Assembly: GCA_014529385.2 (NCBI GenBank)
Contig: CM043969.1
Location: 68,830,676-68,894,675, forward strand
Origin: Adiantum capillus-veneris
Taxonomy: Eukaryota > Streptophyta > Polypodiopsida > Polypodiales > Pteridaceae
Direction of reading: 5' to 3'
DNA length: 64,000 nucleotides
Numbering within the stretch: position 1 is the stretch's first letter; every line of letters starts with the position of its first letter. Shown here piece by piece: positions 58,497 to 64,000 of this stretch. The translations under genes and the position numbers were made by a program. The notes beneath the pieces are model-generated. The model made no database searches, was not told the DNA's origin, and saw only the letters and a list, made by a program, of their open reading frames with translations.

Positions 58497-59459
58497 TGTG
58501 AGATCCCCAACCAACCAATACCAAGATCAGGATGGGATCCTTGACAGGTCTCTAGGTCTGATAAAAATCAGAGTCTCTAAACAAGAAAAATCCAAGGAAT
58601 AGACCTTTACCATTGACAATGGCTTGGGTCTATAGCCTTAGCAGAAGACCTAGTCCTATCTCGCAGCGAAAACGAGACAACATATTAAAAGTCCAAAATA
58701 CTATTTCGGCCCTATAACTTCCACAAATTTGGGCTAAGGTATCCTCAACCAACGCTTTTTCCCCCCTAACATATGTGATGACATAGCCGCTGGTGGACTC
58801 CTCTTCCAAGTGAAGATGTTTCCAAACGTTTTTAGTGCGCAGGAATGGATAGTTAGCTGACTAATCAGGTCCACCCGTCCATGATTGACAACCTTAGTCA
58901 ATCCCCACTTACCACCCCGCACTCACACATGATTCATTTCTTACTTAATCACTACCACATTCGTATCACAATTAAAAATAATGACTCCTTTTATCCTTCA
59001 TAACCAGATTTCATTAAAACAGCCCTTGAAGACAGTATCGAAAACATTCTTTTTGCAAACAGACATCTTTAAACTTAAGATAGGGTACTGTCAATCAAAA
59101 CACTGTCCATAATAACCATGACCAATACTCTTCTAGTCTGAAGATCACCTAAGGGTGAAAAAACGGCACCCATTCCTTATTCACAATCCGGAGCGGATAA
59201 ACCCCCACCCAAGGTTCCGGGTGCCCATACAATCGGGCGGCTCCCCTAGGATAAAAAATGGTATCCTAACTTATGTAGAAACATCAAGACATGACACGGA
59301 GTAGAAACTCAATGTTCATGGGGGTAACCGACTTATCAGTGGCTGGAAAGCCATCATTATCATCAATTTATACCAAGGAGTCGGAGATGTCTTGAGACAA
59401 GCTATCTTAAGGATGATCAATCATATCTTTTCTAATGCAACCAGTTTTAACCCAAACAA

Positions 59460-60143
59460 TGTTAAGTATGGAGCTTGATTTACCCCTTGTAATTTTTTGT
59501 GGTAAAAACGTACATTTGTAAGGCCCCCATTATGAGGAGAAGCCATCGTACGTGAAGGAAAATCACTCGCAGGAAATAAAACTCACTCGGCTGAAAACCA
59601 AAAAATTTTACGGCCAAAAATTCAGGGGTAACTTTAGGGGCCTCGGGGGCGGAAGCCCCCGAGACTTCTTTTTTCCTTCATCAAAATATTCCTTTTCGCC
59701 GGAATATTACGGCCGGACGGTGGCCGGAAAGTGGTCGAAAAACGACTAGTCAGTTGGCCGGTGGCCGGTGGTCGAAAGTCAATAGCCGATGGCCGGTGGC
59801 CGAATTCAAAAGTGGACTTGTCTTCTCACGGGCAGCCACACATGGGCGGATTGGATGGTCCGATTTGGACTTATCTACACAAGGGCGGCTACACATGGCT
59901 CCCTCCCATGAGAGAGGGTAGCCCTTTTGGCCTATAAAAGGAGGCCATTTCTACACACATGATATAGGGTGAAGTTGATGCAACAAGGAGAGTGTGAGGT
60001 GGTGAGAGTGAAGCAAGGCGGGAGCTCTATTAAGGGTATAATCCCTTTGTAAACTACTTCTTGTTCTGAAGTACTAAAGCCATTGAGTGTCTACTTTCCC
60101 GTGGACGTAGCCCACATTGGGTGAACCATGTATATCGTGTGTA

Positions 60144-60184
<41 letters not shown>

Positions 60185-60270
60185 CTCTATAATCTGTTGT
60201 GTGTGAAATCTATCTCTCTCCATTAAGTAATCTACTCAATATCTATTTAGCTACGTCATATTTCCTAACA
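59460..60270 (+). repeat. Element D: solo LTR of the element E family
   Basis: 811 bp, TGTTAAGTATGG to TTTCCTAACA, the same as the element E LTR, with TSD AACAA (59455-59459 and 60271-60275) and no internal part. It contains the GGCCGG-rich region, TATAAAAG (59933-59940) and a (CT)n(TA)n run (about 60145-60182). It arose by LTR-LTR recombination after insertion into C. Confidence 0.95.
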
Positions 60271-60465
60271 AACAATTCTTTCCTACATTATAAACAAATG
60301 CACGTTGGAATTTACCTTTCGTTTTTGGTCAATTATTCCTTTCCTGATTCTCTCACTCCTTACGTATGCAATGCTAACTTATAAAAAAAGTTAAACTATT
60401 TCAAGACTTAATTGAATAATAGGGACCCACCTGGGACTGATCGGCCATCTTCTGCTGCACTGACG

Positions 60466-60591
60466 CTAAAGACTCTCCTCCGCAGGCCTACTACTAGGCC
60501 CAACTTCATCGTCGTGTGACGCTCTAGTTCTTTTTAGAGCTCTACCCTTGTCATCAGATGTAGGATTGGCTCGGGTCCTTTTAGGTGCCAT
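60466..60591 (-). other. Short minus-strand ORF in element C
   Basis: A 41-codon frame from ATG 60589-60591 (MAPKRTRANPTSDDKGRALK), basic at the start, acidic/Ser later, with TAG at 60466-60468. The beginning resembles N-termini of plant retroelement gag proteins. It is too short to assign, and no primer site was found before it. Confidence 0.35.
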
Positions 60592-60949
60592 AACTTCTTA
60601 TCCTTATAAAAAGGACGTCTAATCATTAGGTAAATAATCCAAAAGCTAAGCTTTAACCTTTGTATCCAATTTTATCCAAATCTAGGTTAAATTTATAGTC
60701 TTAATTGGTAAATTCTTGACCTAGAAATTTCTTATTTGCCTAAATAGGCATGATAACTTTTTCCACAGCTTCCCTAAGGGTTTTCTAAGCTATCTTAATT
60801 TTCTATATCTTTTTCCTAATTTCCCCATCGAATCTTAAGCTTGGAATCTGCTTATTTTGAGCTTAATATTTATTCTATTTATTTTCTCTCAAAGATTCAT
60901 TTCCTCAACTTTATATCATAAGTTTACACTTACTATAATTTTCTTAAAC

Positions 60950-62720
60950 ACTTTTGACTGTAATGTCTATTTATTTTAATTAATCTTTTGCTAAAAATAG
61001 GACTTTTGGTTAATTATAACTTTCTAAACTCACTAATTAACTATGGTATAATTATCACAAGTATATAAGGATGTTTGTGACCTCTAGAAAGTATCTTTTA
61101 ATTTTCAAACTCAATTATTTAATTTCCATCTTTAATTTTTAGCTAAAATTTGTATAATTTGACTTAGATAAATATCTATACTAATTTTCTAACCTTGAAA
61201 TAATTTTCACGGCCTCTGAATAATGTAATCCAACTCTAATAAATAGCATGTAGTCATTTAACATGATTTACTAATTTTTCCCCTTTACTTTTTATCTAGA
61301 ATTAGTATAATTTGACTCAAATAAATAACTATCCTAAGTTTCTAACCTTGATATAATTATCATGGCCTTTTTATCATGTATTCTAACACTGATAAATAGC
61401 ATGTAATCATATAACATGATTTACTAATTTTTTCCTTTAATGTTTAGCTAAAATTAGTATAATTTGACTTTGATAAATATCTATACTAAGTTTGAATTAG
61501 TATAATTTGACTTTGATAAATATCTATACTAAGTTTGAATTAGTATAATTTGACTTTGATAAATATCTATACTAAGTTTTTGACCTTGAAATAATTATCA
61601 TGGATTTTTCATGATGTAATATAGCTCTACAAAATAGCATGTAATCATCTAACATGATTTACTAATTTCCTCCTTTACTTTTTATCTAAAATTAGTATAA
61701 TTTGACTCAAATAAATATCTATACTAAGTTTTTAACCTTGACATAATTATCATGGCCTTTTTATCATGTAATCATTTAACATGATTTACTAATTTCCCCC
61801 TTTAATTTATCTTCAAAAATAGGGTTTTTCTACTAACATAATTAGCTATACTAATTATCTATGGTTAAGATCATTATCACAAGTTTTTTAAGATGTGATT
61901 TACCTCTAATAATTATCTGAAATCTTTTTAGTGTAATTTGCTATTTTTCCCCATTAATCTTCCCTAAAAATAGTGTTTTTCTACTGGTTGACTAAACTAA
62001 TTATGTGTAGTTAAGCTAATTATCATAGGTTTTTTAAGATGTATTTTATCTCAAAGCTTTTTGGATTCATTTGCTATGTTCCCCTTTTAATTTTTCCTTA
62101 AAAATAGTGTTTTTCTACTGAGATAATTAGCTAAACTAATTATTTGTGATTAACATAATTATCACGGTTTCTTAAGATATTTTTTACCTTTGATAATTAT
62201 CTCAAATCTTTTTACATTAGTTTGATATTTCCCCCTTTTATCTTCCCTTAAAAATAGTGTTTTTCTGTTGAGATAATTAGTTAAATTAATTATCTGAGGT
62301 TAAGATAATTATCACAAGTTTCATAAAATAGTTTTTTCCTCTGATAATTATCTCAAAGCTTTTTGGATTATTTTTCTATTTTCCCCCTTTTATTTTCTCA
62401 TAAAAACAGTGTAATTCTGCTAGATAACTAGTTAAACTAATTATCTGAAGTTAAGATAATTATCACAGGTTTCTTAAGATGAGTTTTACCTTTGATAATT
62501 AGCTCAAAGATTTTTGAATTAGTTTACTATTTTCTCCCTTTAGTTTTCTCTTAAAAACAGTGTAATTCTACTGAGATAATTAGTTAAACTAATTATCTGA
62601 GATTAAGATAATTATCACGGATTTATTAAGATGTGTTTTACTTTTGATAATTATTTGAAAGATTTTTGGATTAATTTGATTATTTCTCCCTTTACGTTTC
62701 CTTTAAAAATAGTCTAATTT
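60950..62720. repeat. AT-rich minisatellite region in element C
   Basis: Diverged tandem units of about 150 bp in the right part, each with AAAAATAGTGTTTTTCTACT-like, TAATTATCTGAGGTTAAGAT-like and TTATCACAGGTTT-like blocks (starting near 61970, 62100, 62253, 62402, 62553). In the left part lie similar but more diverged units with AATTATCATGG and AACATGATTTACTAA. No coding potential. Confidence 0.82.
61453..61581. repeat. 43-bp tandem repeat, three copies
   Basis: ATTAGTATAATTTGACTTTG starts each unit at 61453, 61496 and 61539. The copies are the same as far as I can see, a fresh expansion inside the older array. Confidence 0.93.
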
Positions 62721-63131
62721 TACTTAAATAATTACAAAAACTACTTAAAAAATCAAAAGATAATTTTTTTGGCATAATGATAGTCTAACACAGCTTTGAG
62801 AATTATCTCATCTTAATCTAAATTTAATTAGTATAATTTTCTTTATTTTATGATTAAAATGAGTAATTTCAATCCTAATATAATATAATAATTAATTATT
62901 TTAGTGTTCCTAAGCTTAATCTCAATAATCAGCAGAGAGTTTTGAATTAGGAGAGAATTTTAGAGTATACATAGGTTTAATCTTCAATTAATTAAAAAAA
63001 TATATAAATAGGTTAACATAGTTCTACTAATTTAAAAAAGTTAGTGCTAATTATCGTTGATTAACCAACTAGAGCTTTGCTCTCTAGTGATTGCTGCATA
63101 GAGGTCCCTCTAGATGAGAGAGAATTTTCCA

Positions 63132-63297
63132 AGGCTCCAAGTCTGTCTAAAATTGTGAAGCAAGGGGTCCTATTTATAGGTTTCTGGCACTCACAAGCTC
63201 TCATAGGCTGAAAAAGGCTCTGAGTTTGTCTAAAATTGTGAAGCAAGGGGTCCTATTTATAGGTTTCTGGCACTCACAAGCTCTCATAGGCTGAAAA
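63132..63297 (-). promoter_or_regulatory. Tandemly duplicated LTR promoter segment in element C
   Basis: An 83-bp unit is repeated twice. Each carries CCTATAAATAGG on the minus strand (63169-63180 and 63252-63263), the likely TATA box, followed by ACCCCTTGCTTCACAA. The copies differ at only a few bases at one end. Confidence 0.7.
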
Positions 63298-63739
63298 AGG
63301 AAATTGCTTGCAGCTCAAGCAGCCCCCAAGCTCAAGATGGCGCCCCCTGCTACTAAATCTATCTTGGGCAGGTTCATCACTGCCCCACACAGCCCCCCCA
63401 ACTTCCAGAATCAATTTTTGCTATTTAAACATGGAAATATCTGTAATTTCTAGAACCTTAGGATAAAAAGTCTTTAGCAGTAATAATTACTGAAACCATT
63501 CAATTTTACTTAACTAATTAAATTCATACTGTAACCTTTTAGAGCCCGTAACTTTTTCAAATTTTATCGGAATTCGGTTCTGAAAAAATCTAGCCCTAGT
63601 AAAGCTCTGGTTACGGTTCCAAAAATACCAATATTTACCATAGTTGGATCATTCTACCGTGTTTTCTTAACAACCAAGTTAATTTGATCAGGCTTTGTAC
63701 AATTTCTAAGGTTTCAGAAACTGGAAATCTTGCATTCAT

Positions 63740-64000
63740 GAAGCTTTCCATCTTCATTGCATCACCTAGGTCACAAGGAACACAAAGATTGTATTGTAAC
63801 AAGTCGCTCTTGATGGGAGAAACCATAAGACAAATGCCTATTGGAGGGGGACTGGCTCCACATAAATCCGATCGTCAATTGTTGTCATGTTGTCTAAATT
63901 CTCTTTTTGCAAAAAGTATTGTTCATGCCTAGTTAGATAAATGCTATGTTTATGTTGCTACCATCAATTCTGTTCACCCACTATGATCTTAAAATAATTT
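63740..64000 (+). repeat. Element A2 3' LTR, second piece (cut by window end)
   Basis: Continues the A2 LTR after element C, matching about 51529-51790, ending in the window about 70 bp before the expected LTR end. Confidence 0.92.

Larger units (their letters stand above)
58497..63734 (-). mobile_element. Element C: probable giant solo LTR (about 4.4 kb without D)
   Basis: The insert starts TGTGAGATCCCC and ends GGAAATCTTGCA. The ends are weakly inverted (8 of 12) as in LTRs, and TSD TTCAT flanks both sides (58492-58496, 63735-63739). It has no internal LTR pair and no pol. TATAAATAGG promoter-like sequences near the right end read on the minus strand, so I place it on that strand. A solo LTR is the simplest reading; a non-autonomous element without LTRs is possible. 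Confidence 0.75.
50282..64000 (+). mobile_element. Element A2: decayed Ty3/gypsy chromovirus, related to A, hosting C and D
   Basis: The 5' LTR (50282-51852), tRNA-iMet primer site, decayed gag-pol, polypurine tract and 3' LTR (57323-58496 and from 63740) all match element A. The window ends inside the 3' LTR, about 70 bp short of its expected end, so the right TSD (expected TAGTA, 50277-50281) cannot be checked. The element has many stops and indels and is clearly older than A. Confidence 0.95.

Overview
This window is plant nuclear DNA made almost entirely of nested LTR retrotransposons. I see no host gene, tRNA, rRNA or CRISPR. The evidence for a plant is the presence of plant-type Ty3/gypsy chromovirus and Ty1/copia proteins, primer-binding sites for tRNA-iMet and tRNA-Asp, TG...CA LTRs and 5-bp target-site duplications (TSDs). 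The density of old and young insertions and the lack of genes over 64 kb suggest a large-genome seed plant, possibly a gymnosperm; that is an inference and the species cannot be named.

Layout, with four insertion stacks. (1) Element B (816-19277, TSD GTCCA, tRNA-Asp primer site) is a non-autonomous LTR element with gag, protease and a WxPK-repeat ORF but no reverse transcriptase or integrase. Its 5' LTR was split by element A (903-9674, TSD TAGAG), a very young chromovirus with 1608-bp LTRs that differ at two sites I could find. (2) A decayed Ty1/copia element G (about 23343-24674 and 40521-40975) was hit in its RNase H region by element F (24675-40515, minus strand, TSD GATGA, tRNA-Asp primer site), a second non-autonomous gag-protease-WxPK element. 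F's 5' LTR was then hit by Ty1/copia element E (35177-40194, TSD AGAAA), which carries deletions in protease and reverse transcriptase. (3) Between 40976 and 50281 lie older debris: a gag relic, two small inverted-repeat elements or candidates, a minus-strand Ty1/copia gag relic (H), tandem duplications, one arm of an unknown repeat J that also occurs inverted at 22235-23331, and a Ty1/copia gag relic K. (4) K is interrupted by A2 (50282 to beyond the window), a decayed relative of A. The A2 3' LTR contains C (58497-63734, TSD TTCAT), probably a solo LTR of about 4.4 kb, which contains D (59460-60270, TSD AACAA), a solo LTR of the E family.

How the parts work together: A encodes the full enzyme set but its gag has an early stop. 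B and F lack polymerase and integrase and would depend on an unseen helper. The most interesting signals are the shared gag-protease-WxPK layout of B and F, including a conserved QGYYQGN...W(V/L)PK motif, and an array of palindromes (arm AGACATCCTAC) in the untranslated leader of F.
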